A stretch of 64,000 nt of DNA from Acetobacter aceti (GTDB taxonomy: Bacteria; Pseudomonadota; Alphaproteobacteria; Acetobacterales; Acetobacteraceae), in the NCBI RefSeq assembly GCF_002005445.1, contig NZ_CP014692.1, positions 248,001-312,000 on the forward strand, read 5' to 3'. The notes below the pieces were generated by a model. The model was not told the DNA's origin. It saw only the letters and a program-made list of their open reading frames with translations, and made no database searches. Positions 8,601 through 18,031 of this stretch are shown here, piece after piece. Within the stretch, counting starts at the first letter, position 1. Every line of letters starts with the position of its first letter. Made by a program: the position numbers and the translations under genes.

Positions 8601-8632
8601 AAAAACAGGCCACCCGGATTTGAACGGGCGGC
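8601..8632 (-). terminator. Rho-independent terminator of the DUF4142-like gene
   Basis: On the minus strand GCCGCCCG pairs with CGGGTGGC around an 8-nt loop, followed by CCTGTTTTTAG. It lies 17 bp past the stop of the gene at 8649. Confidence 0.65.
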
Positions 8633-8648
8633 ATGTCTGATACCGTGC

Positions 8649-9194
8649 TTATTTGACCTGAGCTTCGTAGCTGAGAAGCTTGGTTTTGAGATCGGTTGCG
8701 AGCTTTACCAGATCCGCGTTTGTGGACGTGGCGGCGCCCGCGGCGACAACAGCGCTTGTGGCTTTTGTGCTGCTTGCAAGGTAGCGCGCATAAGCCCTGT
8801 CAAACGCAGCGCCATGCAGACGCTGCATCTGGTCAATGACCTTCTGACTCTGGGCAGAGGGCTTTGCCGCCAGTGTTGCCGTACCGGCTGTCGCCAGCGC
8901 GGTCAGCTTGTCATGGTTATCCGTGAGGTCTTTTACGATCGTTGTGCCGAGGAGCGCGATATCGTTGCGGGCGGCGTTGGTCTTGGCGAGATTGGCCAGA
9001 GCAATGTGGGTGAGATCCACATCATTGATCTTTGTGGCGAGGCTTGTGTCCGCAGCAGCAAAGGGTGCGGGCTTTGCCAGAGCAGGCAAAGGCGGCGCAG
9101 GTGGCTGACCTGGGTTCATGCAGGCGCTCAGCGTGAAAAGCGAAACGACGAGAGAAGAGCAGGCAAGCACCTGATGACGTGACGGAAGCAGCAT
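8649..9194 (-). CDS. DUF4142-like periplasmic lipoprotein
   Basis: The 181-aa product (ATG 9194, AAGGAG some 12 nt upstream) starts with a signal peptide ending in the lipobox LSAC, so it is probably a lipoprotein. After a Pro/Ala linker come mostly helical repeats (INDVDLTHIALANLAKTNAA, LGTTIVKDLTDNHDKL), the layout of the DUF4142 family of predicted four-helix envelope proteins. Function is not known. It is followed by its own terminator and is probably monocistronic. The frame extends upstream to 9260, but the signal peptide sets the start. Confidence 0.65.
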   Translation of the reverse strand: MLLPSRHQVLACSSLVVSLFTLSACMNPGQPPAPPLPALAKPAPFAAADTSLATKINDVDLTHIALANLAKTNAARNDIALLGTTIVKDLTDNHDKLTALATAGTATLAAKPSAQSQKVIDQMQRLHGAAFDRAYARYLASSTKATSAVVAAGAATSTNADLVKLATDLKTKLLSYEAQVK

Positions 9195-9373
9195 GATCAG
9201 AAAATTCTCCTTTGATCTCAGGGAATATTTTACATGACTGCCCTGAGTCTCAGACGACACTATTAAAGAACCTCAATGATAACAGCGTATGACGGGAGGC
9301 AAAAGGCAAGGCAGGGGTGTCCCTCGATTTTCGGGTAGGGATCGGCTGCGTCCGACCTGAGCAAGGACGGGTC

Positions 9374-9415
9374 TAGAGCAATTCCACTGAACTCTGGCCC
9401 AGTGGAATTGCTCTA
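9374..9415. repeat. Perfect 16-bp inverted repeat
   Basis: TAGAGCAATTCCACTG (9374-9389) and its exact reverse complement (9400-9415) flank a 10-nt loop. There is no T run, and it lies far from either neighbouring gene. The perfect arms suggest selection, as a mobile-element end, protein site or RNA structure. Confidence 0.75.
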
Positions 9416-9835
9416 ATTCATTGTTTATCGAACATATTCACCAGTTCGAATGTGTCCATTCAAACTGGATATGCTCCAGGAGCAGGATTACGCCAAAAGA
9501 GTATGCGGTCGTGTTCTGGTCCCGGGTTGCGCTGGACGCGATCCGTGGTGAGCATACACGGCCAGAGCCCCAACCGGGCCATTTCTGCCTGCTGTCCGCG
9601 AACACGCTTCGAGCTGATCATCAGGCCCATTTGTGTGATCCGGACAGTCTGTCATCATCAGGGAAATCAGGCTGCTCCACACGGATCATGAATGATGGAA
9701 CTGCTCTGTTCTGATCAAAGCCAGAGGGTTTCTCGTCTTTCCATCTCTTGCTATGCATGGAAACAACACAGTACGTAATAATCTCAGGCGTCCTGATTAA
9801 GGCGTTCCGGGCATGGTGTGAGGGTGGTCGAAAAA
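9416..9835. other. Intergenic, one weak small ORF
   Basis: No gene is firmly supported. A minus-strand frame from ATG 9630 to 9460 encodes 56 aa (MGLMISSKRVRGQQAEMARL..., ending NPAPGAYPV) of protein-like composition but lacks a ribosome binding site. It could be a gene remnant. Confidence 0.3.
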
Positions 9836-10432
9836 ATGACGTGTCGTATTTGGGGTCTGTTTGCGGTCGCCTCACTCTCTATCGGCTTAAGCGGTTGCGG
9901 ATATTTCGATTCACGTGCTGCTCACAAGGCACAGCTTACGATGATCGGGATGACATCCTACGATCTGCAGGCCTGTGCGGGCCTGCCAGCCAGCACCAAG
10001 CAGCTCAATGATACGACGCAGATCTTTACCTACACAGGCACGCAGCCAGCACCGAGCTACGGGGGATCCACCCTCATTCCGGTTGGTGATATTTCGACAC
10101 TCGTGAACACGCTTGGCGGCGGCGGCGGCACTGGCTGTACTGCTGTGATCCGTGTGGACAATGACCGTGTGTCCGACGTGCATTACATGGGCAACGATGA
10201 TGAAATGATCGGCACGGACGGTGTCTGCTCCATCATCACCCGTGGATGCGCCCGTCAGCCGGAAGGCACGATGAACAGTTCCGCTGGTGGTGTCTTTGGT
10301 GTTTCTGCCTTCCATTCCCCCAGAACACCGCAGCAGTCCACTTCTGCGACCTATTCCAAGCAGTCCGGCAATGCGGTGCTGAATACCGAGAAGAATTCCA
10401 CCGCACCAGCTATTGTGCCGCGGACCCAGTAA
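9836..10432 (+). CDS. Putative lipoprotein, function unknown
   Basis: The 198-aa product begins with a lipoprotein signal peptide (MTCRIWGLFAVASLSIGLSG then Cys in LSGC). The mature part has a region rich in Gly/Thr (TLGGGGGTGCTAVIRVDNDR) and several cysteines, and a low-complexity Ser/Thr/Gln C-terminus. The phrase GMTSYDLQACAGLPASTKQL resembles small outer-membrane assembly-type lipoproteins (SmpA/BamE-like 'MT..DL..C.G.P'), but I cannot assign the family. GTG 9818 is an alternative start. A hairpin terminator follows. Confidence 0.6.
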   Translation: MTCRIWGLFAVASLSIGLSGCGYFDSRAAHKAQLTMIGMTSYDLQACAGLPASTKQLNDTTQIFTYTGTQPAPSYGGSTLIPVGDISTLVNTLGGGGGTGCTAVIRVDNDRVSDVHYMGNDDEMIGTDGVCSIITRGCARQPEGTMNSSAGGVFGVSAFHSPRTPQQSTSATYSKQSGNAVLNTEKNSTAPAIVPRTQ

Positions 10433-10467
10433 GAAACGGATTTGAAAAAATCCGGCTTATGGAGGGG

Positions 10468-10500
10468 AGAGGGAATGTTGCTCAGGCGGCGTTCCCTCTT
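10468..10500 (+). terminator. Terminator-like hairpin
   Basis: AGAGGGAA (10468-10475) pairs with TTCCCTCT (10492-10499), followed by TCTTCCTTG. It lies between the convergent lipoprotein genes at 9836 and 10518. Confidence 0.5.
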
Positions 10501-10517
10501 CTTCCTTGTTGGCGTTA

Positions 10518-10916
10518 TCAGTTTCTTTGTGGCTGTGTCGCGACCCGTGAATACCGGGATGCCTGAGTATAGGCCTTGTCCGTGACCCAATGCAGGGTCG
10601 CTTTGCCCTCTTCCTGCGTTAAAACGCCTGAATCCACGTCCTTTCCGACATTCAGAGACGCCAGGTCAACCTGCAGAAGAAGGGAATACTGCGCCCCCAT
10701 GGCGGCAGGCCCATAATGGGAGTGTGCCTGATAAATGCAGCTGAACCGCTGATAGGCCGTGCCTTTTGCAAAGGGATATTTTGCAAAACAGTCTGAAACA
10801 GCGGCGTGCATGTCCCCTTTGCCATGATCATCCACACATCCTGCCAACAGAACACAGACCGAGGCTGTAGCCAGACACTGTGCCCACAGGGCGATGAGTA
10901 GACGCGTGGCGGACAT
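10518..10916 (-). CDS. Putative small lipoprotein
   Basis: The 132-aa product starts at ATG 10916 with GGAGAG six bases upstream. The signal peptide ends at LLAGC, a clear lipobox. The mature domain has two more cysteines (SDCFAKYPF, FSCIYQAHSHYGPA) that may form a disulphide, and a helical region VDSGVLTQEEGKATLHWVTD. I recognise no family. It is convergent with the lipoprotein gene at 9836. The frame continues upstream to 11042 but without a signal peptide. Confidence 0.6.
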   Translation of the reverse strand: MSATRLLIALWAQCLATASVCVLLAGCVDDHGKGDMHAAVSDCFAKYPFAKGTAYQRFSCIYQAHSHYGPAAMGAQYSLLLQVDLASLNVGKDVDSGVLTQEEGKATLHWVTDKAYTQASRYSRVATQPQRN

Positions 10917-11443
10917 GGTCTCTCCGGAACAAGGGAACCGGGCTGTTTCTGGGAAATGTCTCATAGTCTTGATTGCTGTATCAAAAGGAGAAGAAGGAAC
11001 TTCAGTGAGGTAAAGAGGATGGCTCCAAAACGCCAGACACACCCTTGCCCCTTGTTGTCTCTCCGGGCGCGGCTTTCCACGCTATGACAGAGGCCCGCCA
11101 GTTTTCTTCCCGGCTGTCTGTCGCGCAATCACCGTCATAGTCTGGCTCTGCGTTCTGAGCTTGGCAGGGCGCAGGCGTCGCGATGGAAGGCCGATTTCAA
11201 TGATACAGTTTCGTCGAGATGGAAAATCAGTCTGCATTGCGTTTTGAATACGTTTTCTGTGGGGTGTGAACGTATCATGACAATCAGGCAATCCTCATGC
11301 AGGAGTTGCAGGCGGCGGCGGCAATGCCTATTAGCGTGCCCATTACCGCAGGAGGCGGTTGTGTTCGAGCCTGCGCAGACTGTTTAAAGTCGGCAACCCT
11401 TCAACCACAAAAACTGCCCACCATCTTCCGGGAGATGCCTTCA
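10917..11443. other. Intergenic, nothing recognised
   Basis: About 530 bp without a supported gene. Short open frames on both strands lack ribosome binding sites and family resemblance. The DUF3126 frame is open from 11297, but only the part from 11444 is conserved in character. Confidence 0.35.
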
Positions 11444-11671
11444 ATGAGCACGATTTCGACAAATGAGATTTCACGTCTGCAAACCACCCTGCGCCGCCTG
11501 CTTGGGGCCAAGGGGCTGAGCGTCAATGCGCCGCCGCGTCCGGGGCTTTCGGTGGAACTGGCCGTGGACGGTGAGGTGATCGGCACGATTCATCGCGATG
11601 ATGATGAAGGCGAAGTGTCTTACGCCATCAATATCATCCTGCTGGAAGAAGATCTGCCGCCGCCGACCTGA
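11444..11671 (+). CDS. DUF3126 family protein
   Basis: A 75-aa protein with the DUF3126 pattern: an N-terminal helix (EISRLQTTLRRLLG) followed by strands with the motif VELAVDGEVIGTIHRDDDEG and EVSYAINIILLEEDL. The family is small and confined largely to alphaproteobacteria; its function is not known. GGGAG lies 8 bp before ATG 11444. A very strong terminator follows 20 bp after the stop, so it is probably a short single-gene transcript. Confidence 0.8.
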   Translation: MSTISTNEISRLQTTLRRLLGAKGLSVNAPPRPGLSVELAVDGEVIGTIHRDDDEGEVSYAINIILLEEDLPPPT

Positions 11672-11690
11672 GACAGGTAGGCTAAAACAG

Positions 11691-11728
11691 AAAAACCCCC
11701 GACCGGTTTTGACTGGTCGGGGGTTTTT
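11691..11728 (+). terminator. Strong bidirectional terminator
   Basis: AAAAACCCCCGACC (11691-11704) pairs perfectly with GGTCGGGGGTTTTT (11715-11728) around a 10-nt loop. The T run on the plus side ends the DUF3126 transcript; the A run lets it act on the minus strand too. Confidence 0.9.
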
Positions 11729-11853
11729 CAGATGTTGGATGGTTATGCTCTGTCAGGGCTTTTAGCCTCATCAAGAGACAGCAGCTTCTGACTCCCGACA
11801 GCCCACTGCCCAAGCGGCTTTTAAACCGTCTGACCGTTCAAAATGAACCGATT

Positions 11854-12471
11854 TCAGGCTTTGCGTTGCGCCACCGAGGCTTCCATGACCGGCTGATGGA
11901 CAGCCGTCGGGAAATCCACGCGGGTCAGTTTCCACTGCCAGCGTTCGATGCGGAGCTGAACACGTAATGGTGTTTCGTTTTCATGTCCCGGAAGCACAAC
12001 CTGCGCTTCGAAACTGTTGGCGGCCGTGAACCGCACCAGCGCATGACTGACGGCAGAAAAAACGGCGCCCGCATTCATATGGTCGGGACCGGAAGCCATG
12101 GCCTGATCAACCACATTGCCCAGATTGCTCTGTGTCACCCTCGTATCAACGGCGTTGGACACGATGCTGGTCGCGAAAGAGGAGCCGAATTCCGGCAGTT
12201 CGTCAGAGACTTCGTTGACCTGACCGATATTGAGGCCGTTCAGAACCTGTTCCTTGATCGACGCATCGAGGGACGACCAGTTGATCGTGTGTCCGAGCGC
12301 CACCATGTCGTGGCTGGAGACAGCGCCTGCAATCGTCCAGAGCGTCATGAAAGGAGACAGGGCATAGAGCGCCAGAGATGTCGCAAGCGACGCCAGACAG
12401 ATCACACGCGCCCGCTTCCGCGCAGGGCTTGCCCAGGCTTCGGAGGAGAGGGTTGTGTCTGCGGTGTGCAT
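11854..12471 (-). CDS. DUF2939 family membrane-anchored protein
   Basis: The 205-aa product starts at ATG 12471, with AGGAG seven bases upstream. A single membrane helix lies near residues 25-45 (VICLASLATSLALYALSPFM), then the DUF2939 pattern SPFMTLWTIAGAVSSHDMVA and LGHTINWSSLDASIKEQVLN. The rest is a soluble, probably periplasmic domain ending in a basic tail. Function of the family is unknown. It is divergent from moeB with about 140 bp between them. Confidence 0.72.
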   Translation of the reverse strand: MHTADTTLSSEAWASPARKRARVICLASLATSLALYALSPFMTLWTIAGAVSSHDMVALGHTINWSSLDASIKEQVLNGLNIGQVNEVSDELPEFGSSFATSIVSNAVDTRVTQSNLGNVVDQAMASGPDHMNAGAVFSAVSHALVRFTAANSFEAQVVLPGHENETPLRVQLRIERWQWKLTRVDFPTAVHQPVMEASVAQRKA

Positions 12472-12611
12472 GGCGGCGCTCCTGCTATTCATGGTAGGGA
12501 CGATACCACATGCAATGCAGTTATGCATTTATGGTTTGTCAGCGATGATGAATATCACGAAAAAGTGATAAAACTCTTTTCGGCGATTGCGCCGGACGAC
12601 CGGAAAATTTC

Positions 12612-13385
12612 ATGCCTCTCGATCTGACGGAAAACGAAATACAGCGTTATTCACGTAATATTCTTCTGCCTGAAATCGGGGGCACCGGGCAGGCGCGCCT
12701 GCGTGCCTCCTCGGTGCTGATCATCGGAGCCGGAGGACTGGGATCGCCCGTCGCCTGTTATCTGGCGGCGGCCGGCGTCGGCCGGATCGGCATCATCGAT
12801 CATGACCGGGTCGAACTGTCCAACCTCCAGCGGCAGATCCTGCACACGACCGATCGTGTGGGCATGAGCAAGGCGGCTTCCGCCCGCCAGACCCTCGAAG
12901 CGCTCAATCCCGAGATCCGTATCGAGACCCATGAAACACGTCTGACGGCCGACAACGCGGCTGATCTGGTCGCCCGCTATGACCTTGTCTGTGATGGATG
13001 CGATAACTTTAAGACACGCTATCTGGTCAACGCGGCGTGCGTGGAACATCATAAAACCCTCGTGTCCGCCGCCGTGCTCCGTTTTGACGGTCAGCTCTCG
13101 ACATTTCGTCCGCATCTTGGCGGCCCCTGTTATGAATGCCTGTTTCCCCGCGCAGGGGAGGGCGGAGGATCGCCTTCCTGTGGTGACGCCGGAATTTTCG
13201 GCGCTGTCACGGGGGTTCTGGGAACACTTCAGGCGACAGAAGCGTTGAAAGAACTGCTGAACCTCGGCGAATCTCTCTCTGGCAGACTGCTGCTCTGGGA
13301 TGCGCTGGCGACGCGATTCACGACCATCACCATCCCACGGGACCCGGACTGTCCGGCCTGTGGCGGACAGGACAGACATGACTGA
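12612..13385 (+). CDS. moeB: HesA/MoeB/ThiF family adenylyltransferase
   Basis: An E1-like enzyme that adenylates the C-terminal Gly-Gly of a sulfur-carrier protein (MoaD or ThiS) for molybdopterin or thiamine synthesis. The 257-aa protein has the ATP-binding VLIIGAGGLGSPVACYLAAA, the RNxQR-type segment (LSNLQRQILH), the catalytic Asp in CDGCDNFKTRYLVN, and two Cys pairs for zinc (CYEC near residue 178, CPAC at the C-terminus). Length matches short MoeB without a rhodanese domain. It overlaps the next gene by 8 bp. MoeB versus ThiF cannot be decided from sequence alone. Confidence 0.88.
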   Translation: MPLDLTENEIQRYSRNILLPEIGGTGQARLRASSVLIIGAGGLGSPVACYLAAAGVGRIGIIDHDRVELSNLQRQILHTTDRVGMSKAASARQTLEALNPEIRIETHETRLTADNAADLVARYDLVCDGCDNFKTRYLVNAACVEHHKTLVSAAVLRFDGQLSTFRPHLGGPCYECLFPRAGEGGGSPSCGDAGIFGAVTGVLGTLQATEALKELLNLGESLSGRLLLWDALATRFTTITIPRDPDCPACGGQDRHD

Positions 13386-13773
13386 GCGCATATTCGAAAA
13401 AGACTTCGCCTTTCTGCTCTGTGACAACGATTTCAACCGGCTGCACACGGCTTTCATGCTTGCCGCCACCGCGCTGGCCATGAACAGGGCTGTCATCATC
13501 TTCGCCACCGGTCCCGGTGTGCTGGCGCTGTGCCGGGATTCCGAGGCGACAGCGTTGTGGAAAAAAGACGAACACCTGCTCTCGGCTCAGGGAGTCGCCA
13601 CGCTCGCCACCCTGCGCGAGGCTCTCCTGTCCATGGAGGCTACTCTGCTTGTGTGTGAGAGCGGTCTTCGCCGGACGGGAAAAGAGGCGACTGACCTGAT
13701 CGAAGGGGTCGAAGTGGCTGGAATGCCTACTTTTCTTGATCTTGCGGCCGGGTATAAGCTGATTACGTTCTAG
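13378..13773 (+). CDS. DsrE/DsrF-like small protein
   Basis: A 131-aa protein with the fold pattern of the DsrE family: an N-terminal strand, a helix (LHTAFMLAATALAMNRAVII), then FATGPGVLALC and a C-terminal Cys (VCESGLRRTG). The conserved-type Cys suggests sulfur-relay or redox chemistry; this is a family inference. Its start ATG lies inside the end of moeB (8-bp overlap), so the two are co-translated and may act in one sulfur-transfer pathway. Confidence 0.65.
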   Translation: MTERIFEKDFAFLLCDNDFNRLHTAFMLAATALAMNRAVIIFATGPGVLALCRDSEATALWKKDEHLLSAQGVATLATLREALLSMEATLLVCESGLRRTGKEATDLIEGVEVAGMPTFLDLAAGYKLITF

Positions 13774-13951
13774 ACCCTGTCCGTTTCCTTCCGGCTACGG
13801 ATGCGTGTCTCATTTATTATTTACAGAGCATCTTGACGCAGTCAGCCGCTTCCGCCTGATCGTGATCTGCTCTCATCGTATCAGGTGTTTCTGTGACGGG
13901 AATCCACGAACCCACTTGCCGATCGGCTCAGCTCTTGGCACGGATGCGGGC

Positions 13952-15013
13952 ATGAAAGCATCCTTGCCCCTCCGTGTCGCCGCCACGCTTATGACTGCGG
14001 CCACAACCCTGCCGCTGACTGCCGTTGCGTATGCCGCAACATCAGGCCAGCCCACGCATCATCATAAAGGTGATGTCGACGCTAAGCACAAGGCAGGCAA
14101 AAAGGCGAAACATTCCGGGGCGCATGCGGACAAAACGGAGAAAAGCCACCATGCGACCGATGTAAAATCGGCGGCCCCGGCTCACCACAAGAAGCACCCG
14201 ACGGCCGCAACGGCCAGAGAAGAAGCGCCTCACAGGATCAGGGCGACGCATAAGCCGCACCCGGCCAAGCATGCGGGTCATGGTGCAGCAACCGAAACGG
14301 TTCGTCCAGTTCCGCCTCCCCTGCCAGCGGATGGCGATCCGGCGCATCCGGCCTCACCCGATGAAACGCCGAACAGTTCCAACGCCAACGGGCAGGACCC
14401 CACAAAAGGCAGCAACACCGGCCTGCCGCTGCCCCGTTTTGCAGCCCTGCGGGCGGATGATGTGAACATGCGGGCCGGGCCGGGTCAGCGTTATCCCATC
14501 CAGTGGGTCTATCACCGTCGCGGCCTGCCCGTGCAGATCGAGCGCGAGTTTGACGTCTGGCGTCTGGTGGAGGATTCTGATGGCGTAAAAGGCTGGGTTC
14601 ATCAGGCCACCCTCATCGGTTCGCGTGACTTTGTGGTTCCGTCTCTGCCGGGCGCGACAACGCCGGCGCCGGTGTCCAATGCGAAACCTGCGTCGGACAT
14701 ACCCGCTGATCCAAAGGCTGAGGGGCAGAAAGCCGAGACGTCCGCTGCCAACAGACATACCGAAGCCAAGATCATCAGCCGCGTTTCCACCAGCGCGGAT
14801 GTAGCGAAACTGCCCGGTGCGGTCATCCTCCATGCAACGGCTGATGATGAGTCCGCCGCTGTGGCTGTGCTGACACCGGGGACTGTTGGCACCATCAAGG
14901 CATGTGCTTCCGGTTCGGCATGGTGCAAGGTTTCGGTGCAGCGGTACGAAGGCTGGATTCACCGCGCCCAGATGTGGGGTATTGGACCGGATGAGGCCTA
15001 CCCGCCGTCCTGA
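13952..15013 (+). CDS. Exported SH3-domain protein with His/Lys-rich linker
   Basis: The 353-aa product from ATG 13952 begins with a cleavable signal peptide (LRVAATLMTAATTLPLTAVAYA). Residues about 35-150 are low-complexity, rich in His, Lys, Ala and Pro, likely an extended positively charged linker. Then come two bacterial SH3 (SH3b) domains: about 165-235 (VNMRAGPGQRYPIQWVYHRR, then DGVKGWVHQATLIG) and about 285-350 (GTVGTIKACASGSAWCKVSV, GWIHRAQMWGI). SH3b domains usually bind the cell wall, so a periplasmic envelope role is inferred. The frame is open from 13805 but that part carries no signal. It precedes pyk without an obvious terminator. Confidence 0.75.
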   Translation: MKASLPLRVAATLMTAATTLPLTAVAYAATSGQPTHHHKGDVDAKHKAGKKAKHSGAHADKTEKSHHATDVKSAAPAHHKKHPTAATAREEAPHRIRATHKPHPAKHAGHGAATETVRPVPPPLPADGDPAHPASPDETPNSSNANGQDPTKGSNTGLPLPRFAALRADDVNMRAGPGQRYPIQWVYHRRGLPVQIEREFDVWRLVEDSDGVKGWVHQATLIGSRDFVVPSLPGATTPAPVSNAKPASDIPADPKAEGQKAETSAANRHTEAKIISRVSTSADVAKLPGAVILHATADDESAAVAVLTPGTVGTIKACASGSAWCKVSVQRYEGWIHRAQMWGIGPDEAYPPS

Positions 15014-15126
15014 GGAACTGATCACCCTTTTTTGTCCGACAGGGAGCGATTAGCGATGATCGGATGACACTCTTCGTCCGTTGAGTCAGTCTCAGGACAT
15101 CCGGCTCACAACAGGAGACTGCACTC

Positions 15127-16560
15127 ATGGCCGTCGCTCAGTGCCGCACAAAAATCGTGGCCACACTTGGACCATCCTCATCGACGCATGAGGTGATCAG
15201 AAATCTTGCTCTCGCGGGAGCGGATGTCTTCCGGTTCAATTTCTCCCATGGCACTCATGACGATCATGCCGCCCGTTACCGGATTGTGCGTGAGGTCGAG
15301 CAGGAAATCGGACGACCTCTTGGCGTTCTTGCCGACATGCAGGGGCCTAAATTGCGGGTGGGCCGTTTTGCGGATGGGAAGGTTCTGCTGGAGACGGGCA
15401 GGCCATTCCGTCTGGATCTCAGCGAAACACCGGGTGACGCTTCACGGGTCGGACTGCCGCATCCGGAAATCATTTCCGTGGCGAAAGAGGGCTCGATCCT
15501 TCTGCTGGATGACGGCAAGCTGAAGCTGGTCATCAGAAAAGTCGGCGACGATTTTCTGGAGACGGAAGTTCTGGTCGGCGGTCCGCTCAGTAACCACAAG
15601 GGGGTCAATGTCCCCGACCTTGTGCTGCCCATTCCCGCCCTGACCGCAAAGGATCGGGACGATCTCGCCTTCGCGCTGGAGATGGGAGCGGATTTCATCG
15701 CCCTGTCCTTCGTGCAGCGCCCGGAAGATGTTCTGGAAGCGCGAGGTCTGGTGCAGGGGCGGGCGTGGCTGGTGTCCAAGCTGGAAAAACCGCAGGCGCT
15801 GGATAATCTTGCGGCCATTCTCGACGCTTCCGATGCCGTCATGGTGGCGCGTGGTGATCTGGGTGTGGAACTGCCGCCGGAGGTGGTGCCACTGGCGCAG
15901 AAGCGGATCATTCGCGAGGCCCGTCTGCTCGGCAAGCCGGTGATCGTGGCGACCCAGATGCTGGAGAGCATGATTGCGGCCCCGACACCCACCCGCGCCG
16001 AAGCCTCGGATGTTGCCACCGCTGTCTTTGACGGAGCTGACGCCGTGATGCTGTCCGCAGAGTCCGCCGCCGGTCAGTATCCATGTGAAGCCGTGACGAT
16101 CATGAACCGGATTCTGGAGCAGGTGGAATCGGATGAAGGCTGGCGCATGATCATGCAGGCCAGTCGTCTGGCTCCCGAACATTATATCGCTGACGCCATT
16201 GCCCATGCCGCCCAGCAGGTCGCCACCACGCTGGGAGTCCCGGCCATTGTCGCCTACACCCATGCGGGACCGACGGCTTTGCGTATCGCCCGTGAGCGGC
16301 CGATCGCCCGTGTGCTCGGCCTGACGCCAACCATTGCGACGGCCCGGCGACTGGTTCTGGTCTGGGGAGTGCAGTCTTTTGTCACGCCGGCCGACAAACC
16401 CGTTCGGGATACGGAGGCCATGGTGTCGTTAGCGCTGGAGGCGGCTCTTAAAAGCCATGTCGCCAGCCCTGGAAACATGATCGTCATCACGGCGGGCGTG
16501 CCATTCGGGATCAGCGGATCGACGAACACGATCAGGGTTGCGAAAATTCCTGAAGCCTGA
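15127..16560 (+). CDS. pyk: Pyruvate kinase
   Basis: Converts phosphoenolpyruvate and ADP to pyruvate and ATP in glycolysis. The 477-aa protein has the normal length and signatures: KIVATLGPSS at the start, FRFNFSHG, the divalent-metal/substrate stretch VMVARGDLGVELP, and the KPVIVATQMLESM helix; the C-terminal allosteric domain is complete. A purine-rich GGAGACTGCACTC precedes ATG 15127. glmM follows 110 bp later. Confidence 0.96.
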   Translation: MAVAQCRTKIVATLGPSSSTHEVIRNLALAGADVFRFNFSHGTHDDHAARYRIVREVEQEIGRPLGVLADMQGPKLRVGRFADGKVLLETGRPFRLDLSETPGDASRVGLPHPEIISVAKEGSILLLDDGKLKLVIRKVGDDFLETEVLVGGPLSNHKGVNVPDLVLPIPALTAKDRDDLAFALEMGADFIALSFVQRPEDVLEARGLVQGRAWLVSKLEKPQALDNLAAILDASDAVMVARGDLGVELPPEVVPLAQKRIIREARLLGKPVIVATQMLESMIAAPTPTRAEASDVATAVFDGADAVMLSAESAAGQYPCEAVTIMNRILEQVESDEGWRMIMQASRLAPEHYIADAIAHAAQQVATTLGVPAIVAYTHAGPTALRIARERPIARVLGLTPTIATARRLVLVWGVQSFVTPADKPVRDTEAMVSLALEAALKSHVASPGNMIVITAGVPFGISGSTNTIRVAKIPEA

Positions 16561-16669
16561 AGTGATCTCTTCCCCCTCTGGTCCCGGTTGATGGGGAAGG
16601 GTAAAGAAGGCGGTCATTAACGGATGTTCCGTTTCCACAGTGATTTACACAGGCGACTTCAGGCACGGC

Positions 16670-18028
16670 ATGAGCAAGACACGACAGTTTTTCGGGACCG
16701 ATGGCATCCGGGGGAAGGCGAACACTTCTCCCATGACTGTGGAGATTGCTCAGAAGCTCGGTCAGGCTGCTGGTTTGCATTTCCGCCGGGGAAGTCACCG
16801 CCATCGCGTTGTGGTCGGCAAGGACACCCGGCTTTCGGGTTACATGATCGAATGCGCGCTTGTGGCCGGGTTTCTGTCGGCGGGCATGGATGTGACGCTT
16901 GTCGGTCCGATGCCGACGCCTGCCATCGCCATGCTGACTCGGTCTCTTCGCGCTGATCTGGGCGTGATGATTTCCGCTTCCCATAATCCTTTCTGTGACA
17001 ATGGCATCAAGCTGTTCGGACCGGATGGATTCAAGCTGTCGGATCAGGAAGAAACCACGGTCGAAACCCTGATGATGATGGATCTGTCGTCACAGTTGGC
17101 GTCGCCCGCCGAGATTGGTCGCGCCTCGCGTCTGAACGATGCAGCGGGCCGCTACATCGAACATGCCAAGGCGTCTCTCCCCAAGGGCTGTCGTCTCGAC
17201 GGGCTGAAAATCGTCATCGACTGTGCGAATGGCGCTGCCTACCGCGTGGCTCCCGCTGCCATCTGGGAACTGGGCGCGGAAGTCATTCGTCTCGGCTGTG
17301 ACCCAGACGGCGTGAACATCAACGAAGGCTGCGGCTCTACCCATCCGCAAGAGCTTTGCGAAGCCGTTGTCCGGCATGGCGCTGATCTCGGCATTGCGCT
17401 GGACGGTGATGCTGACCGGATGCTGCTGGTTGATGAGACCGGGCATCTGATCGATGGCGACCAGATCCTTGGTCTGATCGCGCGTTCATGGGCCAGGGCC
17501 GGGCGACTCGCGACGTCTTCGGTCGTCGCCACGGTCATGTCCAATATGGGGCTTGAGCGCTTTCTGGCGGATGGCGGGCTCACACTTGAGCGCACGGCCG
17601 TTGGTGATCGCTATGTCGTCGAGCGGATGCGTGAAAACGGGGCCAATGTTGGCGGTGAACAGTCTGGGCACGTGGTTCTGTCCGATTTCGCAACCACGGG
17701 TGATGGTCTGCTGGCAGCGCTTCAGGTTCTGGCCGTGCTGATTGAGGACGGTCGTCCGGCCAGCGAGGTGTGCCGGGTCTTTACGCCTTACCCTCAGCTT
17801 CTGAAAAATATCCGCTTTTCCGGAGCCAGCCCTCTGCGGTTGCCGGAAGTGCAGGCCGCCCGCGATGATGTGGTGGCGCAGCTTGGACAGAAGGGCCGCC
17901 TTGTCCTGCGTGAGAGTGGGACCGAACCACTGGTGCGCGTGATGGTGGAAGCCGAACACGAATCGGATGTGAACCGGGCCGTGGACGCGATGTGCGATGC
18001 GATCAACTCAGCCCATGTGGTGGCCTGA
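16670..18028 (+). CDS. glmM: Phosphoglucosamine mutase
   Basis: Interconverts glucosamine-6-phosphate and glucosamine-1-phosphate on the way to UDP-GlcNAc for peptidoglycan and lipopolysaccharide. Starting at ATG 16670 the protein is 452 aa and begins FFGTDGIRG as expected. The catalytic phosphoserine motif ISASHNPF is at about residues 101-108, the metal loop DGDADR at about 243-248, and the sugar loop GGEQSGH and phosphate loop [12 protein letters not shown] follow. A GTG at 16640 in frame is less likely. thiD starts 3 bp after the stop, so the two share a transcript. Confidence 0.95.
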   Translation: MSKTRQFFGTDGIRGKANTSPMTVEIAQKLGQAAGLHFRRGSHRHRVVVGKDTRLSGYMIECALVAGFLSAGMDVTLVGPMPTPAIAMLTRSLRADLGVMISASHNPFCDNGIKLFGPDGFKLSDQEETTVETLMMMDLSSQLASPAEIGRASRLNDAAGRYIEHAKASLPKGCRLDGLKIVIDCANGAAYRVAPAAIWELGAEVIRLGCDPDGVNINEGCGSTHPQELCEAVVRHGADLGIALDGDADRMLLVDETGHLIDGDQILGLIARSWARAGRLATSSVVATVMSNMGLERFLADGGLTLERTAVGDRYVVERMRENGANVGGEQSGHVVLSDFATTGDGLLAALQVLAVLIEDGRPASEVCRVFTPYPQLLKNIRFSGASPLRLPEVQAARDDVVAQLGQKGRLVLRESGTEPLVRVMVEAEHESDVNRAVDAMCDAINSAHVVA

Positions 18029-18031
18029 TCC

